NCBI RefSeq assembly: GCF_900101765.1
Contig: NZ_LT627735.1
Span: forward strand, 310,001-374,000
Origin: Nonlabens sp. Hel1_33_55
GTDB lineage: Bacteria > Bacteroidota > Bacteroidia > Flavobacteriales > Flavobacteriaceae
Direction of reading: 5' to 3'
DNA length: 64,000 nucleotides
Every line of letters starts with the position of its first letter. Position 1 is the first letter of the stretch. The position numbers were made by a program, and so were the translations under genes. Positions 34,625-43,154 of the stretch are shown here, one piece after another. The notes under the pieces are model-generated. The model did no database searches, was not told the origin of the DNA, and was given only the letters and a program-made list of their open reading frames with translations.

Positions 34625-34981
34625 TTATTCTGTTGTAGATTGTTGTTCTACCGCATCCCAATATTCATAAGCGCGTCTCAAATGCGGTATGACAATCGTA
34701 CCACCTACTAACGTTGCAATAGATAAAGCTTCTACAACTTCTTCTTTAGACAATCCAGCTTTATGACTTTCTTCTAAATGGTATTTCACACAATCATCAC
34801 AGCGCAAAACGGTGCTTGCAACAAGGCCCAACAGTTCTTTGGTTTTCTTATCCAGCGCACCAGCGGTAAAAGCATTGGTGTCAAGGTTAAAGATACGTTT
34901 AAGGATCTTGTTATTATCTTGAGTAATAGCGCCATTCATGCGCTCACGATACTCATTAAATTCTTCTACTAGGTTGCTCAT
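34625..34981 (-). CDS. Carboxymuconolactone decarboxylase/AhpD-like protein
   Basis: 118 aa. All-helical CMD fold: ALDKKTKELLGLVAST, then the redox CxxC with its partner His in RCDDCVKYHLEESHKAG and EEVVEALSIATLVGG. The CxxC-x3-H motif points to an AhpD-like peroxidase or thiol-reductase activity rather than decarboxylation. It lies four bases after tatC on the minus strand. Confidence 0.85.
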   Translation of the reverse strand: MSNLVEEFNEYRERMNGAITQDNNKILKRIFNLDTNAFTAGALDKKTKELLGLVASTVLRCDDCVKYHLEESHKAGLSKEEVVEALSIATLVGGTIVIPHLRRAYEYWDAVEQQSTTE

Positions 34982-34985
34982 TCTT

Positions 34986-35816
34986 TTATGTTGCTAATTT
35001 TCTTTTTCTGCGGGCGTCTCTCATCAAGACAAATTTTGATATGTAAATACTTATCTCATATAATATTAATACAGGAATCGCCACGATAACCTGGCTTGCG
35101 ATATCTGGCGGAGTTATGATAGCCGCAACTATTAGGATTGCTACCAGTGCAAACTTGCGACCCTTGCGCATACCTGCAGGCGTTGCAAGTCCTATTTTAG
35201 TCAAGAAATATATGATAATAGGAAGTTCAAATAGAATACCACTCGCTAGCGCGCTTGCTCTAATGTATGCCACATAACTTTGTATGCTAGGTTGTGTTTC
35301 TACAAAGTCACTCAGTTCATAGGTTAACATGAAATGAACGGACAGTGGCGCTATCACATAATAACCAAAAACGACACCTATAAAAAACAGGATGCTACTA
35401 ATGATGATAAAACCGCTACTATACTTGCGTTCTTGTTGTTTGAGTCCTGGCGATATAAATTTCCAAACCTGCCACAATACATAAGGAAAGGCTACAACAA
35501 AACCTACCGTTATAGATGTCCAGATATGAACGCTGAACAAATCTGACATCTCTCTGGACTGTAGGATAAAATTGAAATTGGGATCGCAAAATTCACTTTC
35601 TATTCCCACCAATCGGCCAATTTTGCAGAAGAATTGATAGGTAACAAAATCTTTTTTAATAGGTCCGAAGATAACCGTGTCAAAAATAAATTTCCTAGCT
35701 ACAAAGGCAACTATTGCACCAACAAGTATACCTATTATGGAGCGAATCAAGCACCAGCGCAGTTCTTCTACGTGGTCCAGAAAAGACATATTATTCGGAT
35801 CTACTTTACGTGCCAT
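34986..35816 (-). CDS. tatC: Sec-independent protein translocase TatC
   Basis: 276 aa with six membrane helices. FLDHVEELRWCLIRS is the N-terminal TatC signature that helps bind twin-arginine signal peptides; FPYVLWQVWKFISPGLKQQE and FELPIIIYFLTKIGL follow. A soluble insertion between helices 1 and 2 (about residues 50-85) is longer than in E. coli, as is usual in the phylum. It follows kdsD directly; tatA is not in the window. Confidence 0.95.
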   Translation of the reverse strand: MARKVDPNNMSFLDHVEELRWCLIRSIIGILVGAIVAFVARKFIFDTVIFGPIKKDFVTYQFFCKIGRLVGIESEFCDPNFNFILQSREMSDLFSVHIWTSITVGFVVAFPYVLWQVWKFISPGLKQQERKYSSGFIIISSILFFIGVVFGYYVIAPLSVHFMLTYELSDFVETQPSIQSYVAYIRASALASGILFELPIIIYFLTKIGLATPAGMRKGRKFALVAILIVAAIITPPDIASQVIVAIPVLILYEISIYISKFVLMRDARRKRKLAT

Positions 35817-36785
35817 TTATACGATTCCTTCTCTAATTACATCATGAATATGCACGACACCTGCATAATTTTGATCTTCATCAACTGACACCAGTTGCGA
35901 GATATGTTTCTCTTCCATCAACTCACGAGCTTGGATTGCCATGGCATCTGCAGGGATTGTTTTGGGATTTGCTGTCATGATATCTTTTGCGACAAGAGAA
36001 TCGATGTCCCTGCCGCTGGTTAGCATGCGTCTTAAGTCACCATCTGTAATGATTCCCAATATTTTTAGATTCTCTACCACAACGGTCATTCCCAGCATGT
36101 TTTCTGAAATGTTGACGATCACCTCACGCAATGATGTCGATGGTGCTACTTGCGGTTTAGATCGTTGATCTGCGAGATCTTTTACTCTTAGATATAATTT
36201 TTTGCCCAGCGCTCCACCTGGATGATAACGCGCAAAATCTGCATCTGTAAAGCCTTTTAACTCGAGCAAACTAATTGCTAAAGCATCGCCCATGACCAGT
36301 TGTGCCGTGGTGCTCGTGGTAGGAGCGAGGCCATTGGGACAGGCTTCCTCTTTAATAGGAGCGTGTAAAATGAAATCGGCCTCTTGAGCGAGAAACGATT
36401 CCCTATTGCTGACTATGGCGATTAATTTGTTGTCAAAATTTTTAATGAGCGGTATGAGCACCTTGATTTCTGGTGTGTTGCCGCTTTTTGAAATACAGAT
36501 GACGACATCATTTTTTTGGACGATTCCTAGGTCACCGTGAATGGCATCTGCAGCGTGCATAAAAATCGCTGGTGTGCCAGTGCTGTTCATCGTCGCAACA
36601 ATTTTCTGTGCGATAATGGCACTTTTTCCTATACCAGTTATAATGACTCTACCGTTTGAGATGTGTATGTGTTGTACCGCTTTCGCGAAAGCGGAATCAA
36701 TACAATCTTCCAGCTCTTTAATGGCATTTGCCTCAATACGAATTGTGCGACGGGCGACTTCCAGAATTTTATTTGTGTTGCTCAA
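35817..36785 (-). CDS. kdsD: Arabinose-5-phosphate isomerase (KpsF/GutQ family)
   Basis: 322 aa when started at TTG 36785. It converts ribulose-5-phosphate to arabinose-5-phosphate, the first step to KDO. The SIS domain shows GRVIITGIGKSAIIAQKIV, STGTPAIFMHAADAIHGDLG and ISKSGNTPE, and PTTSTTAQLVMGDALAISLL is its second part; two CBS domains fill the C-terminal third (KDIMTANPKTIPADAMAIQA). The frame is open to 36878, but that would overlap the divergent recQ start and add residues foreign to the family. The palindrome at 36679 encodes DSAFAKAVQ near residue 32. Confidence 0.92.
   Translation of the reverse strand: MSNTNKILEVARRTIRIEANAIKELEDCIDSAFAKAVQHIHISNGRVIITGIGKSAIIAQKIVATMNSTGTPAIFMHAADAIHGDLGIVQKNDVVICISKSGNTPEIKVLIPLIKNFDNKLIAIVSNRESFLAQEADFILHAPIKEEACPNGLAPTTSTTAQLVMGDALAISLLELKGFTDADFARYHPGGALGKKLYLRVKDLADQRSKPQVAPSTSLREVIVNISENMLGMTVVVENLKILGIITDGDLRRMLTSGRDIDSLVAKDIMTANPKTIPADAMAIQARELMEEKHISQLVSVDEDQNYAGVVHIHDVIREGIV
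36679..36692. repeat. Iterated palindrome GCTTTCGCGAAAGC
   Basis: Perfect copy in kdsD, read as AFAKA within DSAFAKA; the symmetry extends to 18 bp. The next seven bases (GGAATCA) equal those at the meaB copy. Confidence 0.95.
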
Positions 36786-36871
36786 GAGCGTTCGCGGTTT
36801 ATATCGTTTGTGAGAAACGAATTTAATTGTAAATTGTAACGAACAAAGATAAACAAAAAGGGAGCAGCCGT

Positions 36872-39064
36872 ATGGCATTTAAGCAATCTGGATTAGAGGA
36901 TAACCTCAAAAAATACTTCGGTTTTGATCAGTTTAGAGGACTGCAAAAAAGCGTAGTTACCTCAGTATTAAACAAGGAGGATGTATTTGTCATCATGCCT
37001 ACCGGCGGTGGGAAATCCCTATGTTATCAATTACCTGCTTTAATGCAGGAAGGCACTGCCATCATCGTGTCGCCGCTCATTGCCCTGATGAAAAATCAGG
37101 TGGATGCCATACGTGGTATATCTGAGAATGAAGGCGTGGCGCACGTTTTGAACAGCAGTTTGAACAAAGGAGAAGTTCAACGAGTCAAGGATGATATAGA
37201 AAACGGAGTGACCAAGCTACTATACGTTGCTCCAGAATCACTTACCAAAGAAGAATACGTCGATTTTCTAAAAGAACAGAAAATCAGTTTTCTAGCTGTG
37301 GATGAGGCGCACTGTATTAGTGAATGGGGACATGACTTTAGACCGGAATACCGAAACCTGAGAAGGATCATTGACCGTATAGGTGATAATATACCTATTA
37401 TAGGACTGACGGCAACGGCAACGCCTAAGGTTCAGGAAGATATTTTAAAGAATCTCCAGATACCGAATGCGACAACGTTTAAAGCCTCATTCAACAGGCC
37501 TAACCTTTATTATGAGGTACGTCCCAAAACAGATCAAGTAGACGCGGACATCACTAGATTCATCAAACAAAATGATGGAAAATCAGGTATCGTGTATTGT
37601 TTGTCACGCAAGCGTGTGGAGGAATTGTCGCAAGTGCTGCAGGTGAATGGTATTAAAGCCGTTCCCTATCATGCAGGACTTGACGGGAAAACAAGAGCTT
37701 CACATCAAGATAAGTTCCTCATGGAAGATGTGGACGTTGTTGTGGCGACAATCGCTTTTGGGATGGGAATCGACAAGCCAGACGTACGTTTTGTGATTCA
37801 TCATGATATCCCGAAAAGTATAGAATCCTATTATCAAGAAACTGGTCGTGCCGGTCGCGATGGCGGTGAAGGTCACTGTCTGGCTTACTATAGTTATAAG
37901 GACATAGAAAAGCTGGAGAAGTTCATGTCAGGAAAACCTATTGCTGAACAAGAGATTGGACATGCGCTATTGCAGGAAATGGTTGGTTACTCAGAGACTA
38001 GCATGAGTCGTCGTCAGTTTATATTGCATTATTTTGGTGAAGAATTCGATCCAGAAACTGGAGATGGTGGCGATATGGATGATAACATGCGCAATCCAAA
38101 ACCGCAACGTGAAGCCATTAACGATGTCAAGAAATTAATTGAAGTGATCGATGCAGCAGGTGAGCGATACAAGGCAAAAGACATTGTCAAGATACTAGTA
38201 GGTAAGAGCAATGCGATGATATCTGCTAATAAACTGGATTCCCATGAATATTTTGGTAGTGGTAAAGACAAAGAGGCAGCCTTCTGGACGGCATTGATAC
38301 GCCAGGTAATGGTCGCCCGATATATTAGAAAAGACATTGAGTCCTACGGCACGTTGAAAATCACTGAAGCTGGTCACGAATTCGTTAAGTCTGGAAAGAC
38401 TTTTATGATGAGTGATGACCATACCTATCATCAGGAAGATTCCATGCCTGCTGGATCAGGAAAAGCAGCGGCTCTTGATGACAAACTGGTCAAGATGTTG
38501 AAGGAACTTCGCAAAAAAGTTGCGAAACAAAAAGAAGTACCGCCTTACGTAGTATTTCAAGATCCTTCCATTGATGATATGGCTACCAAGTATCCTATTT
38601 CGTTGGAGGAAATGGCTAACATCCATGGTGTAGGTGATGGGAAGGCCCGCAAATTTGGAAAACCATTTGTGGAGCTTATCGCCAGATATGTTGAGGATAA
38701 TGATATCACTAGAGCAGATGATCTTGTGATTAAATCCACTGGAACAAAGTCTGGAAACAAACTGTATTTTATTACAAGTATTGACCGTAAACTCTCTTTT
38801 GAAGATATCGCAGATGCTAAAGGCATGGAAATGCAGGAACTCATAAGCGAGTTGGAAAGCATCGTTTTTAGTGGTACAAAATTGAATATAAGTTACTGGG
38901 TTGACGAGATGCTCGACGAAGAACAACAGGAAGATCTACATGCCTATTTCCTAGAAGCAGAAAATGATCATATTGATGCTGCCATGGAAGAATTTGATGG
39001 AGAGTATGAAGAAGAAGAGATACGCTTGTATCGCTTGAAGTTTATTAGTGAGGTTGGGAATTAG
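36872..39064 (+). CDS. recQ: ATP-dependent DNA helicase RecQ
   Basis: 730 aa. Order: helicase domains with FGFDQFRGLQKSVV, Walker A MPTGGGKSLCYQLP, motif II AVDEAHCISEWGHDFRPEYR, GLTATATPKV, VATIAFGMGIDKPDVRFVIH and QETGRAGRDGGEG; then an RQC region; an HRDC-like domain near 575-620 (LEEMANIHGVGDGKARKFG); and an acidic C-terminal extension. The zinc-binding Cys residues of RQC are not evident in the expected place, which sets it apart from E. coli RecQ. It unwinds DNA 3' to 5' for recombination and fork repair. Confidence 0.95.
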   Translation: MAFKQSGLEDNLKKYFGFDQFRGLQKSVVTSVLNKEDVFVIMPTGGGKSLCYQLPALMQEGTAIIVSPLIALMKNQVDAIRGISENEGVAHVLNSSLNKGEVQRVKDDIENGVTKLLYVAPESLTKEEYVDFLKEQKISFLAVDEAHCISEWGHDFRPEYRNLRRIIDRIGDNIPIIGLTATATPKVQEDILKNLQIPNATTFKASFNRPNLYYEVRPKTDQVDADITRFIKQNDGKSGIVYCLSRKRVEELSQVLQVNGIKAVPYHAGLDGKTRASHQDKFLMEDVDVVVATIAFGMGIDKPDVRFVIHHDIPKSIESYYQETGRAGRDGGEGHCLAYYSYKDIEKLEKFMSGKPIAEQEIGHALLQEMVGYSETSMSRRQFILHYFGEEFDPETGDGGDMDDNMRNPKPQREAINDVKKLIEVIDAAGERYKAKDIVKILVGKSNAMISANKLDSHEYFGSGKDKEAAFWTALIRQVMVARYIRKDIESYGTLKITEAGHEFVKSGKTFMMSDDHTYHQEDSMPAGSGKAAALDDKLVKMLKELRKKVAKQKEVPPYVVFQDPSIDDMATKYPISLEEMANIHGVGDGKARKFGKPFVELIARYVEDNDITRADDLVIKSTGTKSGNKLYFITSIDRKLSFEDIADAKGMEMQELISELESIVFSGTKLNISYWVDEMLDEEQQEDLHAYFLEAENDHIDAAMEEFDGEYEEEEIRLYRLKFISEVGN

Positions 39065-39109
39065 AACGATTAATTTCAGATTCGATAATTTGAAATTAAT
39101 TAAGTTCTA
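39062..39109 (+). terminator. Hairpin after recQ (possible terminator)
   Basis: Inverted repeat directly at the recQ stop: inner stem ATTAATTTCA with TGAAATTAAT, and outer stem TAGAAC with GTTCTA. No T-run follows, so its role in termination is uncertain. Confidence 0.45.
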
Positions 39110-39135
39110 GTTGAAGCCTATGGTCGAATGATTTC

Positions 39136-39149
39136 GCTTTCGCGAAAGC
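39136..39149. repeat. Iterated palindrome GCTTTCGCGAAAGC
   Basis: Perfect intergenic copy between recQ and the double isomerase gene, extended to CGCTTTCGCGAAAGCG. Confidence 0.95.
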
Positions 39150-39217
39150 GATATTATCCAAAAACTCTTTATCAAGTCTTAAGATTTTATTGATTATATA
39201 ATAGGGGTTGTAACCCT

Positions 39218-39225
39218 TAACTTTG
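39218..39225 (+). promoter_or_regulatory. Bacteroidota -7 box before the double isomerase gene
   Basis: TAACTTTG matches TAnnTTTG and lies 21 bases before the ATG at 39247. A good -33 TTG at the usual spacing is not evident. Confidence 0.5.
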
Positions 39226-39246
39226 CAATTCAATTAAAATTACGAC

Positions 39247-40179
39247 ATGGAAGACGGATTATTTGCCAAATTAAATACCTCAAAAGGAGAGATACTACTT
39301 CAACTGCACTACAAAAGAACCCCAGGAACAGTAGGGAACTTTGTAGGATTAGCAGAAGGAAATTTAGAAAACACCGCTAAACCACAGGGAACGCCATTCT
39401 ATAATGGATTGAAATTTCATAGAGTGATTCCTGATTTTATGATTCAAGGTGGCGACCCTCAAGGCACTGGTGCTGGAGATCCTGGTTATAAATTTGATGA
39501 CGAGTTTAATTTAGAATTGCGTCATGAAGGGCCCGGAGTTTTAAGTATGGCTAATTCGGGACCTGGAACCAATGGGTCACAATTTTTTATCACTCATATA
39601 GAAACGGCATGGTTGGATGACAAGCACACGGTTTTTGGTAAGGTTGTAGAAGGACAAGATGTAGTCGATGCCATAGCTCAAGGAGATGAGATCAAGACCG
39701 TTGAGATTATACGCAAAGGAGCTGATGCTGAGTCTTACAACGCAGTAGAGGCTTTTCGTCAGTTTACTGGTGCAGCGTTGCAACGTCAGGAACAAGCCAG
39801 AAAACAAGCGGAAGGGGAATTGGATGAAATCGCTGCTGGTTTTGACAAAACAGATAGCGGTTTGAGATATAAAATCATCAATAAAGGGGCTGGACCTAAA
39901 GCAGAAAAAGGAAAAATGGTCAGCGTTCACTATAAAGGAATGTTGCCTAACGGTAAAGTTTTTGATTCCAGTTTTGAGCGTAAAAAACCGATCGATTTCC
40001 AACTAGGTGTAGGTCAAGTGATCTCTGGTTGGGATGAAGGGATCCAATTGCTACAGGTAGGAGACAAAGCTAGATTTGTGATACCATCGCACATTGCCTA
40101 TGGTAGCGCAGGCGCTGGCGGAGTGATTCCACCAGATGCAACACTTGTATTTGACGTCGAACTGATGGACGTTAAATAA
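39247..40179 (+). CDS. Peptidylprolyl isomerase: cyclophilin-FKBP fusion
   Basis: 310 aa, apparently cytoplasmic. Residues 1-155 are a cyclophilin: [19 protein letters not shown] with the catalytic Arg, then NGSQFFITH and [12 protein letters not shown] charged helical linker (about 165-198, [20 protein letters not shown]) leads to an FKBP domain (about 200-310): [30 protein letters not shown] and [13 protein letters not shown]. Both active sites look intact, so it could act as a two-headed folding helper. It has its own -7 box and terminator. Confidence 0.93.
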   Translation: MEDGLFAKLNTSKGEILLQLHYKRTPGTVGNFVGLAEGNLENTAKPQGTPFYNGLKFHRVIPDFMIQGGDPQGTGAGDPGYKFDDEFNLELRHEGPGVLSMANSGPGTNGSQFFITHIETAWLDDKHTVFGKVVEGQDVVDAIAQGDEIKTVEIIRKGADAESYNAVEAFRQFTGAALQRQEQARKQAEGELDEIAAGFDKTDSGLRYKIINKGAGPKAEKGKMVSVHYKGMLPNGKVFDSSFERKKPIDFQLGVGQVISGWDEGIQLLQVGDKARFVIPSHIAYGSAGAGGVIPPDATLVFDVELMDVK

Positions 40180-40197
40180 AAACTTATAGTTTTAATA

Positions 40198-40230
40198 AAA
40201 TCCCCAATCGTTGACCGGTTGGGGATTTTT
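40198..40230 (+). terminator. Intrinsic terminator after the isomerase gene
   Basis: AAATCCCCAATCG pairs with CGGTTGGGGATTT around a TTGAC-type loop and is followed by T residues. It begins 18 bases after the stop codon. Confidence 0.85.
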
Positions 40231-40267
40231 GATTTGAGAAGTGAACTATTACTTGATTCAAGCTTAT

Positions 40268-40275
40268 TATCTTTG
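40268..40275 (+). promoter_or_regulatory. Bacteroidota -7 box before the DoxX-like gene
   Basis: TATCTTTG matches TAnnTTTG exactly, 16 bases before the ATG at 40292. No convincing -33 element. Confidence 0.5.
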
Positions 40276-40291
40276 AGGTAATTCTATTCTT

Positions 40292-41386
40292 ATGAAATTA
40301 CTGGTTGGTATTTGTCGAGTCTTTGTGGGTGTTCTTTTTATATTCAGTGGATTGGTCAAGCTCAACGACCCTGTGGGTTTTGGTTTTAAACTGGATGAAT
40401 ATTTTGGGGCTGCCGTTCTAGGTCTAGAGTTTTTGCAACCATTTGCATTGCCTCTTGCTATTTTTCTGGTGATTCTAGAAGTCATTCTGGGCGTCATGTT
40501 GCTTATAGCCTTTCAAAGAAAGTTTACCGTGTGGTCACTATTACTGATGATCATATTCTTCACGTTTCTAACATTTTACTCGGCATACTTCAATAAGGTA
40601 ACTGATTGTGGTTGTTTTGGAGATGCTATACCGCTTACACCGTGGGAAAGTTTCACTAAGGATGTGATCCTGCTATTTATGATCGTGATTCTCTTTATGA
40701 ACGTGAACCTAATACAGCCTATCTTCAAAAAATTTACAGGAATGGTGACTACGATGCTGGTAACCATTGGATGTTTTGGGATTGCCTATTACGTTTTAAT
40801 GCATCTGCCTATCATTGATTTTAGAGGTTATAAAATTGGAACCAACATCAATCAGGCCATGCAACCAGACCCAGAGCGACCTGATGTTTATGGTTACGAC
40901 TGGTATTATAATGAAAATGGTAATGAAGAAATCATCACCACTAAAGGAACGCCACCAGAAGGTAGACCAAATTATACCAAGGTTGAAACCAGACTTCTTG
41001 AAAAAGGATATGAACCACCCATTCATGATTTTGCCATCAATTCTGAAACTGAAGGCGATATTACTCAAGAGATTTTAAATGAGCCCAAGGTGGCGCTGCT
41101 TATCATGTATAATCTTAATAATACAGAGAATCGCGGGATGCTCAAGCTGCCTCAAATTATTAAGCGCGCGAAAGCCTCAGGTTACAGGGTGATAGCTTTG
41201 AGTTCATCTGCACCTAAGGAAGCAGATCAGGCTAAATCCACCTACGGACTTGATGTAAATTTCTACACCACAGATGGCACAGCTCTTAAAACGGTTATAC
41301 GTTCCAATCCTGGAGTTGTGTTATTGAAAAACGGAGTCGTTACTGCCAAATCGCATTGGAATGATTTTGAGGAAATGGATTTATGA
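40292..41386 (+). CDS. BT_3928-like DoxX family membrane protein
   Basis: 364 aa. The first 165 residues are a four-helix DoxX/MauE-like domain, with FIFSGLVKLNDPVGFGFKLD and the Cys pair in TDCGCFGDAIPLTPWE, a motif known from MauE-like redox partners. Another membrane segment lies near 150-170. The C-terminal part (about 245-364) has a thioredoxin-like pattern without a visible CxxC (VALLIMYNLNNTENRG, PGVVLLKNGVV). It may take part in disulfide or quinone-linked redox chemistry at the membrane; this is inference. It overlaps the permease gene by four bases. Confidence 0.8.
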   Translation: MKLLVGICRVFVGVLFIFSGLVKLNDPVGFGFKLDEYFGAAVLGLEFLQPFALPLAIFLVILEVILGVMLLIAFQRKFTVWSLLLMIIFFTFLTFYSAYFNKVTDCGCFGDAIPLTPWESFTKDVILLFMIVILFMNVNLIQPIFKKFTGMVTTMLVTIGCFGIAYYVLMHLPIIDFRGYKIGTNINQAMQPDPERPDVYGYDWYYNENGNEEIITTKGTPPEGRPNYTKVETRLLEKGYEPPIHDFAINSETEGDITQEILNEPKVALLIMYNLNNTENRGMLKLPQIIKRAKASGYRVIALSSSAPKEADQAKSTYGLDVNFYTTDGTALKTVIRSNPGVVLLKNGVVTAKSHWNDFEEMDL

Positions 41387-42456
41387 TAAGCTATCTGCTT
41401 AAGAAATTAGGGTATGCCATTCTTACACTCTATGGAGTAGTAACGGTTGTGTTTCTATTATTCTATCTGTTACCAGGAGATCCAGCCCAAATGATGATGG
41501 GTCAAAATGAAAGTGAGGGACAACTCGCGGCAGTAAGAGCTAAGTATGGCTTTGACCAATCGCTGGGTCAACAATACCTGTACTTTCTAAATGATCTGAG
41601 TCCGCTATCGGTGCACTCGACACCTCAAAAAGACTTCACTTATAATGATGGCAAGTATACCGGTTTGAAGATCATGACCATGGGAGAAACAAGTTTGATG
41701 CTCAAATGGCCTTATTTACGAGAATCGTTTCAAAAATCGGGTAAGAAAGTGAGCCGAGTGATAGGCGAGACTTTGCCTAACACCATCATTTTAGCAGTAG
41801 TTGCTATCATCATTGCCTTGATGATAGGATTGGTGTTGGGAATTATTTCTGCATTGAATAAAGGAAACTGGATAGATCAAACGATACAATTGGTCAGTAC
41901 GATAGGAATGAGCGTTCCCAGCTTTTTCAGCGCGATCATATTTGCTTTTTTGTTTGGCTATTTGTGGCATGAATATACAGGATTGAGAATGAGTGGTAGT
42001 TTATATGAACTGGATGACTATGGTGAGAATATGCAACTTCAGTGGCGCAATTTGATATTGCCAGCCGTTGTTTTAGGAATACGACCGCTAGCCGTCATTA
42101 GCCAACTTATGCGCAATAGTTTACTGGAAGTCATGAGTCAGGAATATATAGTTACCGCTTATGCCAAAGGTTTGACTAAATACCAAGTCATCACAAAACA
42201 TGCGTTTAAAAACGCCTTAAACCCAGTTATCACAGCAGTAAGTGGTTGGTTTGCCAGTATGCTTGCAGGAGCCGTTTTTGTTGAATATATTTTCAACTGG
42301 AACGGTTTGGGAAAGGAGATTGTAGAAGCGTTAAACACGCTGGATCTTCCCGTAATTACTGGTGCTGTATTAGTCATTGCAACGCTATTTATTCTGATCA
42401 ATATCCTTGTGGATATTGTTTATGTATGGTTAGATCCACGCGTGAAACTAGATTGA
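41383..42456 (+). CDS. ABC transporter permease, DppB/OppB type
   Basis: 357 aa with six membrane helices. YLLKKLGYAILTLYGVVTVV and FLLFYLLPGDPAQMMMGQ are the usual N terminus of dipeptide/oligopeptide permeases. The EAA loop lies at MSQEYIVTAYAKGLTKYQVI, where it would contact the ATPase. The region between helices 1 and 2 carries an insertion of about 50 residues. The companion permease, ATPases and binding protein are not in the window, so it is an orphan subunit here. It may take peptides or nickel, but no specificity determinant is visible. Confidence 0.88.
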   Translation: MISYLLKKLGYAILTLYGVVTVVFLLFYLLPGDPAQMMMGQNESEGQLAAVRAKYGFDQSLGQQYLYFLNDLSPLSVHSTPQKDFTYNDGKYTGLKIMTMGETSLMLKWPYLRESFQKSGKKVSRVIGETLPNTIILAVVAIIIALMIGLVLGIISALNKGNWIDQTIQLVSTIGMSVPSFFSAIIFAFLFGYLWHEYTGLRMSGSLYELDDYGENMQLQWRNLILPAVVLGIRPLAVISQLMRNSLLEVMSQEYIVTAYAKGLTKYQVITKHAFKNALNPVITAVSGWFASMLAGAVFVEYIFNWNGLGKEIVEALNTLDLPVITGAVLVIATLFILINILVDIVYVWLDPRVKLD

Positions 42457-42503
42457 TTCAGAGGCTACAATCTGCCGAATGGCATAAACCATTTTAAGTT
42501 CAA

Positions 42504-42511
42504 TATCTTTG
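42504..42511 (+). promoter_or_regulatory. Bacteroidota -7 box before the 42558 gene
   Basis: TATCTTTG matches the -7 consensus and lies 46 bases before the TTG start at 42558. The -33 element is not clear. Confidence 0.4.
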
Positions 42512-42557
42512 TGGTAAGTTAATATTGAAGAATCATCACTTAAGAAACTAAATACCA

Positions 42558-43154
42558 TTGAATAAAACTTTACTAATAATACTTCTTGTATCAAGCCTTT
42601 TTGGGTTTTCACAAAGCGACGAAGCTATGTTGAAAGCTGATTTTGCTAAGTATGCCAGCGCACTTAAAAGCAGGCAATACACTCAGGCAACGAGCTACAT
42701 GCCAGACCAATTGTTTGATGTGTATAATAAGGAAAAACTGGTTCAACAAATGAAGCAAACCTTTGAAAGCGCAGATACAAAGGTCAAGATTAACGCAGTA
42801 GAAATAACCAGTGTAGACAGTAAAATTATCGACGGCGATGAATCATACATTCCGTTTGAGTTTCGTCAGAAATTTGACCTGCAATATATCAATCTGTTTG
42901 ACGCCACAGATGATGAACAATCCAGAGATTCTACCACAAAGTTCATCGTGGATATGCTCAATGAATCATTACCAGATTCAACCATCAGCTTTGACAATAA
43001 GCAAGAGGTTTTCATGATCAATAACCTCAAAAAAGCTATCGCTATAAAATCAAATTCAACAGACTCATGGAAATTTTTGGTCATCGAGCCATCGCTCAAA
43101 AATGTGATGGATAGATTAATACCAACTACCGTGATGCAAAAAATAAAATTATGA
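42558..43154 (+). CDS. Secreted protein of unknown function
   Basis: 198 aa. The N-terminal signal peptide NKTLLIILLVSSLFGFSQS (cleavage near residue 19) has no lipobox Cys. The mature part is mixed alpha/beta, with ADFAKYASALKSRQYTQAT and DSWKFLVIEP, a pattern like small NTF2-type secreted domains, but I do not name the family. The start must be TTG 42558, because an in-frame TAA lies nine bases before it and no ATG is available. It overlaps tpiA by four bases, so the two are translationally coupled. Confidence 0.7.
   Translation: MNKTLLIILLVSSLFGFSQSDEAMLKADFAKYASALKSRQYTQATSYMPDQLFDVYNKEKLVQQMKQTFESADTKVKINAVEITSVDSKIIDGDESYIPFEFRQKFDLQYINLFDATDDEQSRDSTTKFIVDMLNESLPDSTISFDNKQEVFMINNLKKAIAIKSNSTDSWKFLVIEPSLKNVMDRLIPTTVMQKIKL

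Noticed and set aside
35817..36878. The longest kdsD frame, with a start at 36878
   Set aside because: It would add about 31 residues foreign to the family and overlap the divergent recQ start.
41161..41180. GCGCGCGAAAGC as a motif copy in the DoxX-like gene
   Set aside because: Only one arm of the palindrome is present.
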